A stretch of DNA of 36,161 nt from a virus: the IMG/VR virus record IMGVR_UViG_3300032323_001303, positions 1 through 36,161 of that record, one strand, 5' to 3'. This document shows positions 29,612 to 36,054 of this stretch, piece by piece (the stretch's first letter is position 1; every line of letters starts with the position of its first letter). A model generated the notes under the pieces. The model made no database searches. It saw nothing but the letters and a program-made list of their open reading frames with translations, and was not told where the DNA came from. Position numbers and translations under genes: made by a program.

Positions 29612-30685
29612 ATGACAATAGGATACTGGATATTTGTTCTCATGATCATTCCCGTAATCGCGGGAGTGGTTTCATGGGTGAAGTTTCATGAGATTGATTT
29701 GAAGGAATCAGCCATGAGTGTCGGAGCAGCATTGCTTCTGATTTCTGCAACTCTTCTGATCTCAAAATGTTCATCAAGGATGGACACGGAGACTCTTTCG
29801 GGAAGGATTACATCGGTTCATCACACACCCGAATGGGAAGCCAAATGGAGAGAGCAGCAGACATATACCACAACCGTCAATGGAAAATCGGTGACACGCA
29901 CCAGATGGGTAACAAGAAGGGAAACACATTCCCCAAAATGGTGGGCCGAAACGACTGTTGGAGATATATCAATGAGTCAGGGTTACTTCAATCACATTGG
30001 ACAAAAATATGGAATTGAGAAAGAAATGGGATATCGTCCAAATTTCAATTCAGGGGACAGATATGATTATTATTCTCATGTCAATGATGATCCAGAATTT
30101 TGCGATTATCCCGTCACCCAAACAGCCCATTGGCAAAATCCCCTGAAAAATTCCAAGGGTCTTCATAGCTTCAAGAAAATCAATGAAGAAGAGGCTTTGA
30201 AAATGGGATTACCCAATTATCCCCAAAACGATTCATTCAAATCTTCCCGATTGATTGATGGGGTTCCCATTGATATTTGGAATTGGGATAAGCTGAATGC
30301 TGCATTGGGAGCTAATCATAAAGTAAATCTAATCATGGTAAATCTCGGGGGAGGTATTGAAAATGCGAAGAATCTTCAAGCTTATTGGAAGAATGGTAAG
30401 AAGAATGATATTGTAATGTGCTATGGAGATGGATGGTCATATGTATTTGGGTGGTCGGAAACGGAACTTGTCAAATTGAATCTCCAAACCATCTTACTTG
30501 ACAATCCTGTGAATGATGGTATCATTCCTCTGATCAAGGAAGAAATTAGAAAGAATTTCAAACCCCACAAATGGACAATGTATGAAGAGCAGGAATTCAT
30601 CGTTCCCACTTGGACGGTGGTAACGGCATTCATTCTGATGATTCTTTCACAGATTGGACTTTATTACACATTCCACAAAAACTAG
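29612..30685 (+). CDS. conserved phage membrane protein paired with LemA-like gene
   Basis: 357 residues; ATG directly follows the LemA-like stop. Seen: two N-terminal membrane segments (YWIFVLMIIPVIAGVVSWV; AMSVGAALLLISATLLI), a large extracytoplasmic domain (60-330) with motifs LSGRITSVHHTPEWEAKW, THSPKWWAETTVGDI and HWQNPLKNSKGL, and one C-terminal segment (VVTAFILMILSQIGLYY). The His- and Trp-rich motif after the second segment is a landmark of a membrane-protein family found beside LemA-like genes in other large phages. No enzymatic motif recognised. Probably forms a complex with the LemA-like protein in the inner membrane (inference). Confidence 0.65.
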   Translation: MTIGYWIFVLMIIPVIAGVVSWVKFHEIDLKESAMSVGAALLLISATLLISKCSSRMDTETLSGRITSVHHTPEWEAKWREQQTYTTTVNGKSVTRTRWVTRRETHSPKWWAETTVGDISMSQGYFNHIGQKYGIEKEMGYRPNFNSGDRYDYYSHVNDDPEFCDYPVTQTAHWQNPLKNSKGLHSFKKINEEEALKMGLPNYPQNDSFKSSRLIDGVPIDIWNWDKLNAALGANHKVNLIMVNLGGGIENAKNLQAYWKNGKKNDIVMCYGDGWSYVFGWSETELVKLNLQTILLDNPVNDGIIPLIKEEIRKNFKPHKWTMYEEQEFIVPTWTVVTAFILMILSQIGLYYTFHKN

Positions 30686-30693
30686 AATAAATA
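30686..30693 (+). promoter_or_regulatory. late-type promoter motif
   Basis: AATAAATA, 6 bp before ATG 30700. Confidence 0.5.
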
Positions 30694-30699
30694 GAAACC

Positions 30700-31104
30700 A
30701 TGTTTAAAATAATCACATTACTAATAGCATTGACCTTGACTCTGAATGCCAAGGATTACGATAACCCTGATGAATTTACCGCTAAAACCGCAAGAGTAAC
30801 ATACTATTGGCCGGGAAGTGGGGGTCAAGTGGGATATCAAACAGCTACGGGAAAGCGGGCTATTTGTGGTCAATCTGCCGCCGTTGATCCTAGAATCATC
30901 CCTTATGGTTCAGAAATTCATATCCCGAAGATGGATATGGTTGTAAAAGCCGTGGACACCGGATCGGCGGTGAAAGCCAGAACCGCATCTAAAAAGCTTG
31001 GAAGAAATGATATTGTGATTGATATATTCTGTAAGAGTAGGGCGGATGCGATGCGGAGGATTAAAAATTATCCAATGTTTATGAAAATTTACGTGAAGAA
31101 ATAA
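30700..31104 (+). CDS. secreted 3D-domain (RlpA/MltA-type barrel) protein
   Basis: 134 residues. Seen: signal peptide MFKIITLLIALTLTLNA, then a 3D domain: ARVTYYWPGSGG, YQTATGKRAICGQSAAVDP, IIPYGSEIHIP, VKAVDTGSAVKA and GRNDIVIDIFC, with the three conserved Asp. This fold occurs in RlpA, Rpf/YuiC and MltA proteins and either cuts or binds peptidoglycan glycan strands. With the CHAP endolysin nearby it may be a second wall enzyme or a periplasmic wall-binding factor. Located 14 bp after the membrane-protein gene, with its own late-type motif. Confidence 0.75.
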   Translation: MFKIITLLIALTLTLNAKDYDNPDEFTAKTARVTYYWPGSGGQVGYQTATGKRAICGQSAAVDPRIIPYGSEIHIPKMDMVVKAVDTGSAVKARTASKKLGRNDIVIDIFCKSRADAMRRIKNYPMFMKIYVKK

Positions 31105-31107
31105 TAT

Positions 31108-31752
31108 ATGAAAGCAGAAATATTGAAATACTTTGGAGATGATTTAATGATTTGTAATGTAGCCCGCGTTTCCTATAACAAGGAAAGTGAAGAAGTTGGT
31201 CATAAAGAAGAACGACTTCTCAAATACTTAGCGGAACACAAACACACCACACCATTTCGACACCCCCAATTACAATTCAGAGTTGAATGTCCAATCTTCG
31301 TGGAAAGGCAATTGTTCACACATCAAATTGGATGGGCGAGAAATAGTATTTCGGGAAGATATGTTGACTTCTCTGATACATATTGGCTACCGGAACAACT
31401 TAGGATGCAGTCAATGGATAGTAAGCAGGGAAGCTCTGGACTTGTCCCGAAACCTCAAAGTGATTTTTTTATTGGAGAGATGAAAAAATTGGTAGATCAA
31501 TCTGCGGCTCTTTATAAGGAAATGTCTGAATATGGGGTTGCGAAAGAACAATGTAGAATCCATTTACCATTGGCACTTGAAACAAAATTCATCTGGACTG
31601 GTAGTTTTCACGCCTTTGTTCATCTTTGCAACCTTCGACTCAAATCAGACGCACAAGAAGAGACTAGACTTTTAGTTGGTGAGATGCTACAATTGGTTAA
31701 GAACCTTGAAGGGGAACCATTCAAACATTCTTTGGAAGCATTCAATCTATAA
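31108..31752 (+). CDS. thyX: flavin-dependent thymidylate synthase (ThyX-like)
   Basis: 214 residues. Makes dTMP from dUMP with FAD, folate and NADPH. Seen: EHKHTTPFRHPQLQFRVECP near residue 43, FVERQLFTHQIGWARNSISG then RY (65-85), and a C-terminal half RIHLPLALETKFIWTGSF, HAFVHLCNLRLKSDAQEETR typical of ThyX. Odd point: the ThyX signature RHR-x7-S is here THQ (71-73) followed by eight residues before S82, so two of the three canonical residues are changed and the spacing is one longer. The downstream Arg residues that grip dUMP look intact. Three bp after the 3D-domain gene; pairs functionally with the nrd operon. Confidence 0.85.
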   Translation: MKAEILKYFGDDLMICNVARVSYNKESEEVGHKEERLLKYLAEHKHTTPFRHPQLQFRVECPIFVERQLFTHQIGWARNSISGRYVDFSDTYWLPEQLRMQSMDSKQGSSGLVPKPQSDFFIGEMKKLVDQSAALYKEMSEYGVAKEQCRIHLPLALETKFIWTGSFHAFVHLCNLRLKSDAQEETRLLVGEMLQLVKNLEGEPFKHSLEAFNL

Positions 31753-31756
31753 TCAT

Positions 31757-32224
31757 ATGGGATCAATATTCAACAGCCGAAAAATACTACATGGTCTTCC
31801 AAAAGAAGGTCAGAAAATCAAATTCACTAAACCCACCAAATTCGCATTACATACCAATGTGATTGAGGATGAAAAATTGCTGGAACTTGGAAAGGAATAC
31901 ACCGTCAAGAAGACGGAACTCAATTCATCATCCACCTATGTTTATCTGGAGGAATTTTGGGACGATGATATGGACATGTATCGGAATAACCAAAAAGCAT
32001 TCAGTATGCATTCTTTTGAGTGGGAATTGCCGGAAATCAATCTGGATGAATTGATCGGGTTGGGACAAACTGATATGTGTATGTTGTCCAATACATATAA
32101 AGTGGGAGTGGAACTGAATGGGGAAACACTTTATAAGGGAGATCCAGTCTTGGTGATAGAAGTGTCCGATCCTTCTTACAGGGGACATATCACTAAAGCA
32201 TTTTGGAAAAAAGATACTAAATAA
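31757..32224 (+). CDS. hypothetical protein
   Basis: 155 residues from ATG 31757, 4 bp after thyX, so probably cotranslated with it. Seen: mixed alpha/beta with KPTKFALHTNVIEDEKLLEL, an acidic patch FWDDDMDMYRNNQ, and a C-terminal VLVIEVSDPSYRGHITKAF. No signal, membrane segment or family recognised. Its stop lies within the late-type motif of the next gene. Confidence 0.6.
   Translation: MGSIFNSRKILHGLPKEGQKIKFTKPTKFALHTNVIEDEKLLELGKEYTVKKTELNSSSTYVYLEEFWDDDMDMYRNNQKAFSMHSFEWELPEINLDELIGLGQTDMCMLSNTYKVGVELNGETLYKGDPVLVIEVSDPSYRGHITKAFWKKDTK
32217..32224 (+). promoter_or_regulatory. late-type promoter motif
   Basis: CTAAATAA, 4 bp before ATG 32229; its TAA is the stop codon of the gene before. 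Confidence 0.6.
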
Positions 32225-32228
32225 AAAT

Positions 32229-32426
32229 ATGATAAAAATACTGAACAATAATAGCGTAAAATTGTGTTGCAATGGGCAAGGTTGTCCAATCGTGACTGAG
32301 TTGGCAAATGGAATGGTGGAAATCATTGATGACGATGGTAACAAGATCGTTGTCAAGAAAGAGGAAGCTCTTCTCATTTCCGATGGAGTTAAAACAATTG
32401 ATGAGAAAAAGTTAATCCTTGGATAA
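32229..32426 (+). CDS. small conserved phage protein with CCNGQGCP motif
   Basis: 65 residues. Seen: KLCCNGQGCPIVTEL, then VEIIDDDGNKIVVKKEEALL, a compact beta-rich layout with two Cys pairs in the first half that could bind zinc. Small proteins with a CNG-x-GCP motif recur in T4-like phages, function unknown. Overlaps the next gene by 8 bp. Confidence 0.6.
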   Translation: MIKILNNNSVKLCCNGQGCPIVTELANGMVEIIDDDGNKIVVKKEEALLISDGVKTIDEKKLILG

Positions 32427-32691
32427 TCTGTGGTTCCATACCATTTCAATGATCGGACTTTGTTTCATTCTGAAATACGGTTCCATCTTGAATTTCATCA
32501 GAAAACCATTAACAAAAATTAAATTCTTCGAGGAACTTTTCAAATGCGCTTTATGTCTAGGATTTTGGGTGGGATGTTTTTTTGGCTTGTTCTTTCATGG
32601 AGCATTCTTATTATGGGGGTTTTATTCGTGTGCCGTCTGTTGGGGTGCTGATCATCTGATTATGTTAGCTCAAAAGAAATTGTATCCATGA
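32419..32691 (+). CDS. small membrane protein with C-x2-C motifs
   Basis: 90 residues from TTG 32419, overlapping the previous gene; ATG 32449 (MIGLCFILK) is an alternative. Seen: hydrophobic N-terminal segment (ISMIGLCFILKYG), a Cys pair FKCALCLGFWVG, a second hydrophobic stretch (FFGLFFHGAFLLWGFYS) and CAVCWGADHLIM. The CxLCxGFW pattern resembles DUF1360-type small membrane proteins of phages. Likely two to three membrane segments. Function unknown. Confidence 0.6.
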   Translation: MDNLWFHTISMIGLCFILKYGSILNFIRKPLTKIKFFEELFKCALCLGFWVGCFFGLFFHGAFLLWGFYSCAVCWGADHLIMLAQKKLYP

Positions 32692-32694
32692 AAA

Positions 32695-32823
32695 TTGAGA
32701 GGTAAAACATTGGCTTGCTGGTGTAAGGATAATAACTGCCATGTCCAAGTGATGGTGGATTGGCTCAATAGGGATACAAAATTGGATGAGTTGTTCGGAA
32801 TATCAGATCAAAGCGATCTATAA
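32695..32823 (+). pseudogene. fragment resembling C-terminus of a DUF4326-type protein
   Basis: 42 residues if read from TTG 32695, in frame with and directly after the stop of the membrane-protein gene. Seen: RGKTLACWCKDNNCHVQVMV then DWLN, matching the C-terminal signature of DUF4326-type proteins (GK-x-LACWC-x-CH-x-DVL-x-x-x-N). The usual N-terminal half (about 70-80 residues with a GNPF motif) is absent. Either a remnant or a very short gene. It overlaps the next gene's start in another frame. Confidence 0.45.
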
Positions 32824-32977
32824 AAAAAGATTGATGAATGCCAAGGGATATGTTATATTCTGGAAGGAACATGTGAAGAAGTATCCCGACAAGCTGGCAT
32901 TGACAATGTTGAAAGTTGCGGAGACGACACTGGAAAAAATAGAAAAAGAGATTGATAAACTTGACAATAACGAATAA
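32786..32977 (+). CDS. hypothetical small protein
   Basis: 63 residues from ATG 32786, basic N-terminal half (YQIKAIYKKRLMNAKGY) and charged C-terminal helix (TLEKIEKEIDKLDNN). No family recognised and no own promoter motif. Overlaps the DUF4326-like fragment by 38 bp in another frame and holds the TTGACA of the next early promoter in its final codons. Confidence 0.5.
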   Translation: MSCSEYQIKAIYKKRLMNAKGYVIFWKEHVKKYPDKLALTMLKVAETTLEKIEKEIDKLDNNE

Positions 32978-32993
32978 TGATGTAGAATTAATT
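32961..32993 (+). promoter_or_regulatory. early-type promoter with leaderless geometry
   Basis: TTGACA (32961-32966), 16 bp, TAGAAT (32983-32988), 5 bp, ATG 32994. Embedded in the end of the previous gene. Confidence 0.75.
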
Positions 32994-33275
32994 ATGAAAT
33001 TGGATAAACTATTAGACACGACACCAGAACAGTTAGCAAAGCTTCAATTTGATGAGTTGAAGCGAGAGGCAGTGGAAACTTTGAGAAATGTTGCGGAACT
33101 TCTGGATAATGAAAAATTTAAAGAGATTGAAAAGATGATTGAGTATAGTCCTGCGGGGGATGGCATGGGCTGTGATAATCAATACATCACATTCAATCAT
33201 ATTCATAAAAGTATGGATGATATTGGGGATGTATTAAACAAACTTGTGGAATTGAAAAAATTGATTAAAAAATAA
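32994..33275 (+). CDS. hypothetical early protein, helical
   Basis: 93 residues from ATG 32994; an upstream TTG at 32952 would lie across the promoter and is rejected. Seen: helical segments KLDKLLDTTPEQLAKLQFDE, ETLRNVAELLDNEKFKEIEK and DIGDVLNKLVELKKLI, with a Gly-rich turn AGDGMGCDNQYITF. Opens a chain of closely packed early genes running to 34387. Confidence 0.6.
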   Translation: MKLDKLLDTTPEQLAKLQFDELKREAVETLRNVAELLDNEKFKEIEKMIEYSPAGDGMGCDNQYITFNHIHKSMDDIGDVLNKLVELKKLIKK

Positions 33276-33279
33276 AATT

Positions 33280-33741
33280 ATGGCGATACAATTAGATGAA
33301 CTGGCGGATCTGCTTTTTGAAGCAGAATTGGAAACGGAACAAAGGAACAAAGTCATTCAACTTGTCAAAGAGTTGGAAGAGGAAAAGAAAGCGGAAAGGG
33401 CTGAGAACAAGCAACCCAAAGCAAAGCATCAGCTTGTGGCTATTCTTAAGATTCCACATATGACCCCCCATGAGGCAATTCAAAGTGATAACATGGTAAC
33501 ACACATCTTTCAAATTCCAGAGGATGCCGATCCCAATGAGTTGATTCCCAATCTTGTTCAATGTGCGGCGGATCATAATGAAGTCACCAAGAAGCGTAAG
33601 AACCGTGTGGAAAGCTTTGATGATGTGACACATATTAAGCGCAAGTTCCTGAAAGAGAAGAACATCATGCTCAAGACGAAGACGGATTGGGCTAGGGTGA
33701 TCGTGCTTCCCGAAGATTTACAGATTGGAGGATATGAGTGA
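33280..33741 (+). CDS. hypothetical early protein
   Basis: 153 residues, 4 bp after the preceding gene. Seen: N-terminal charged coiled coil (ADLLFEAELETEQRNKVIQL), a linker rich in Lys/Glu, then a mixed alpha/beta half (KHQLVAILKIPHMTPHEA; THIFQIPEDADPNELIP; DWARVIVLPEDLQIGG). No family recognised. Overlaps the next gene by 8 bp. Confidence 0.6.
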   Translation: MAIQLDELADLLFEAELETEQRNKVIQLVKELEEEKKAERAENKQPKAKHQLVAILKIPHMTPHEAIQSDNMVTHIFQIPEDADPNELIPNLVQCAADHNEVTKKRKNRVESFDDVTHIKRKFLKEKNIMLKTKTDWARVIVLPEDLQIGGYE

Positions 33742-33967
33742 TCATTTCTTAACTGATGAAAATGGTAGATGCCATACGATAATTACCATGGCAAACATAT
33801 ATGAATATAAGGGATTTCTTTTTGAGTTTCATCGTTATTGTGGTCCATGTAAATTAAAAAAGGATTGGGAACCCGCTGCAAAAATGGGTCGAAAATTTTG
33901 GAAAATTTGGGAAGAATGGTATAAGTTATCACCAGAAGAAAAAACCAAAACTCAAATTTCTGGATAA
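33734..33967 (+). CDS. hypothetical small protein
   Basis: 77 residues from ATG 33734 (MSDHFLTDENG); ATG 33788 is a possible internal start. Seen: aromatic-rich, with YKGFLFEFHRYCGPCKLKKD (a C-x2-C pair) and KFWKIWEEWYKLSPEEK. GGAGG lies 2 bp before the ATG, closer than is useful. Function unknown. Confidence 0.5.
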   Translation: MSDHFLTDENGRCHTIITMANIYEYKGFLFEFHRYCGPCKLKKDWEPAAKMGRKFWKIWEEWYKLSPEEKTKTQISG

Positions 33968-33968
33968 T

Positions 33969-34037
33969 ATGAGTAAATTTACATATCCTGAGATGGAAGA
34001 AAGGTTCGTCAAAAGTATCCAGAAATTGCAGAGATGA
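33969..34037 (+). CDS. candidate 22-residue coupled peptide
   Basis: ATG to TGA, MSKFTYPEMEERFVKSIQKL then QR. Starts 1 bp after the preceding stop, and its TGA overlaps the next ATG as ATGA. The tight fit suggests that it is translated, perhaps to lead ribosomes into the next gene. Confidence 0.35.
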   Translation: MSKFTYPEMEERFVKSIQKLQR

Positions 34038-34387
34038 AAAATCCGATAGAAGACATTGCAGATATAGATACATATTATGACAATGAGCCTGTGTGGGGCG
34101 GTTCCGACTCAACTTGTTCAAATTGTCGGAATTGGGAACCGAGACAGAACAGCGGCATGGGGGATGGATACTGTCCAATATTTGACAAGTTCACCGATCC
34201 TGACCATGGAAAACACTGCACAGCATTTCAATTAAACACGTTGAATGATGAAGTATCTATTTTAGATGAATGTAAGGACATCTGTAATCGCATTTACATT
34301 GCGCGGAATATCACCATGAATGCGGATGAGATCGAGGAACAGATGCGGAGGATTGATCGGTTGTTGCGGGAACCGAATTGGAATTAG
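34034..34387 (+). CDS. hypothetical early protein, Cys-rich
   Basis: 117 residues. Seen: STCSNCRNWEPRQNSGMGDGYC then PIFDK, and HGKHCTAFQL, giving four Cys with spacing C-x2-C-x18-C-x16-C that suits a small zinc site, followed by helices (ILDECKDICNRIYIARN; ADEIEEQMRRIDRLL). Small zinc-like proteins with 'CxxCRxW...GxC' are common in phages but unassigned. Converges with the reverse-strand 45-residue gene with a 4-bp overlap. Confidence 0.6.
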   Translation: MKNPIEDIADIDTYYDNEPVWGGSDSTCSNCRNWEPRQNSGMGDGYCPIFDKFTDPDHGKHCTAFQLNTLNDEVSILDECKDICNRIYIARNITMNADEIEEQMRRIDRLLREPNWN

Positions 34388-34521
34388 ATCACTCCCCGCG
34401 CAACTGCGAAATCATAGAAAGATTTTCTTTCATGAAGATTCAAAAGCTTGGGAATCTTCTCTTCAAGACCTTCCACCAGAAGTTCCTCGTAGATCATGGA
34501 TAAAATTTGGGAGTCAAACAT
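34384..34521 (-). CDS. small late protein downstream of nucleotidyltransferase
   Basis: 45 residues: MFDSQILSMIYEELLVEGL then EEKIPKLLNLHERKSF and YDFAVARGVI. Helical, acidic. Supported by a perfect late-type motif 4 bp upstream and an open frame ending in TAA. It lies 8 bp after the stop of the nucleotidyltransferase gene. No function recognised. Confidence 0.6.
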   Translation of the reverse strand: MFDSQILSMIYEELLVEGLEEKIPKLLNLHERKSFYDFAVARGVI

Positions 34522-34525
34522 GATA

Positions 34526-34534
34526 TTATTTAAT
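34526..34534 (-). promoter_or_regulatory. late-type promoter motif
   Basis: Reverse strand ATTAAATAA, 4 bp before ATG 34521; overlaps the stop of the upstream gene. Confidence 0.6.
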
Positions 34535-36041
34535 CATAATTCAGGATGGAATAGAACAAACGATTAAATTCCTCCCCAATCGGAATGTTGTCGGAAGCGA
34601 TTGCCTTGATCTTCTCTTCTTCGGGTTCTTGTCCCGCATCCAATGTATCTATAATGTATTCATGGATCTTGGGCATGATCTCTTTCATCAAGGTGGGTTG
34701 TTTCCTGAGTTGGGGGAACCATGTCATGAGTTTGTTGCCATCCACATATTGCTTGAGCCTCTTTCGAAGCTCGTCTTCGTTTCCACCAAGATTTTGCACC
34801 TTCGCTTCCGCCCTCTGGATCTTGGCATGGAATTCCTCCTCATTGAACAATGCGCCACGGGATGCTTCATCGCAATAACCCACAGCCTTGATGGTTTCCC
34901 ACGAAGGAGAGAGGATCAATTTTGATAGGGTCTTGGGATTGAGCTTGTCAAGATTGTGAATAAGCATGTGTCGGTCAACCGCCGCAAGGATGTTTTTCTT
35001 ATCATCAGAACTTAACTCCGCGAAGCGGAGTCTTCTAAATATATTCTCGACAATTGGTACACCCGCAGCCTCATGACCATAATAATTTGAAAACCCATTA
35101 TCCTTTTTACCACGAGTAGTCGCCTTACCAAAATCATGGAAAAGAACTGCTAGATTAATCACAGGATCATTATAGGGAGAAACCTTTAAACACTCATAGA
35201 TGTGACCCAACACTTGGGAGTCTCCTTCAGGATGATGTTCAGGATCATGATCATATCCTTCCATATTGGTGAACTCAGGTAGAATGTCATGGAGAATTCC
35301 CGTGTCCTGTAATTTCTTGAGGAAATTGGCAAGGGTTCTTCCGCTCTTGGCAGACTTGTAAAATTCCTTGGAAATACTTTCCACGGATATTGCAGAGGAA
35401 TCTTTCAGAAGTCCCTTCAATTCAATGGCAGCACGTTTGGTATTTTCCTCAATATCAAAATCCATCTTGGCGGCAAATCGGAAGACTCGGAGAATGCGAG
35501 TGGCATCTTCAATGAACCTTTTCTTGGGATCACCCACGGCGCGGACGATCTTGTTCTTTAGGTCTTCCAACCCTCCCTGATAGTCAACGATTGCGCCATT
35601 CTCATCCAATCCGAAAGCATTGATCGTTAGATCCCGTCTCTTGGAATCCGCTTCAAAGGAATCGGTTTCCGTTGACACATTGTTTTGCCTTCCCACATCT
35701 CCCGAATCTTCCCTGAATTTCGCAAGATCAAAATTATATCCTTTCCAGAGAATGGTATAAACAGGTTGGGAATCGTTCTTGGAGATGTTGCGGATGTCAA
35801 AATCCTTGGCGATATCCTCAAAGGGAATGTTCGTCGCCATGTCCACATCATCAATCTCATTACCCATGAGAAGATCGCGGGGAACTCCTCCCACAATGTA
35901 GATGTCCCCCGAATGTTTTGCCTTGATGTTCTTCATCAGATCCAGACCAACCCGAAGTTCCTCCGATGAATCCACGGCAGATTTCCATTTGGAATCAAAA
36001 TCCTCCATATAGGATTCGTATAATTTCTGAAAGCGAAGCAT
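34530..36041 (-). CDS. cca: tRNA nucleotidyltransferase / poly(A) polymerase family protein with HD domain
   Basis: 503 residues. Seen: class II nucleotidyltransferase head, DIYIVGGVPRDLLMGNEIDD then VDMATN, with the GG-x-x-RD motif and metal-binding D-x-D; RRDLTINAFGLDE near residue 135; RAVGDPKKRFIEDATRILRV then FRFAAKMDF near 165-195, which is the R-x-x-R-F basic motif; and an HD-type hydrolase domain with GYDHDPEHHPEGDSQVLGH near 265 and VLFHDFGKATTR near 300. This is the bacterial CCA-adding enzyme layout. All ten tRNAs here already encode CCA, so repair of CCA ends or a poly(A)-type role is possible. Late-type motif 4 bp upstream suggests late expression, unexpected for a tRNA enzyme. 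Confidence 0.88.
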   Translation of the reverse strand: MLRFQKLYESYMEDFDSKWKSAVDSSEELRVGLDLMKNIKAKHSGDIYIVGGVPRDLLMGNEIDDVDMATNIPFEDIAKDFDIRNISKNDSQPVYTILWKGYNFDLAKFREDSGDVGRQNNVSTETDSFEADSKRRDLTINAFGLDENGAIVDYQGGLEDLKNKIVRAVGDPKKRFIEDATRILRVFRFAAKMDFDIEENTKRAAIELKGLLKDSSAISVESISKEFYKSAKSGRTLANFLKKLQDTGILHDILPEFTNMEGYDHDPEHHPEGDSQVLGHIYECLKVSPYNDPVINLAVLFHDFGKATTRGKKDNGFSNYYGHEAAGVPIVENIFRRLRFAELSSDDKKNILAAVDRHMLIHNLDKLNPKTLSKLILSPSWETIKAVGYCDEASRGALFNEEEFHAKIQRAEAKVQNLGGNEDELRKRLKQYVDGNKLMTWFPQLRKQPTLMKEIMPKIHEYIIDTLDAGQEPEEEKIKAIASDNIPIGEEFNRLFYSILNYD

Positions 36042-36045
36042 TTTA

Positions 36046-36054
36046 TTATTTAAT
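36046..36054 (-). promoter_or_regulatory. late-type promoter motif, nucleotidyltransferase
   Basis: Reverse strand ATTAAATAA, 4 bp before ATG 36041; its TAA doubles as the stop of the upstream gene. Confidence 0.6.

Noticed and set aside
24790-30685. Recurring AAAAACTAG at 24790, 25637, 29028 and 30677
   Set aside because: One copy is simply the end of a coding frame (Lys-Asn-stop) and the rest have no constant position relative to promoters; too weak to call a regulatory box.
32700-32780. Possible degenerate tRNA (GGTGTAAGGATAATAAC resembles a D-arm)
   Set aside because: No proper T-loop or acceptor pairing, and the same bases are better explained by the DUF4326-like reading frame.
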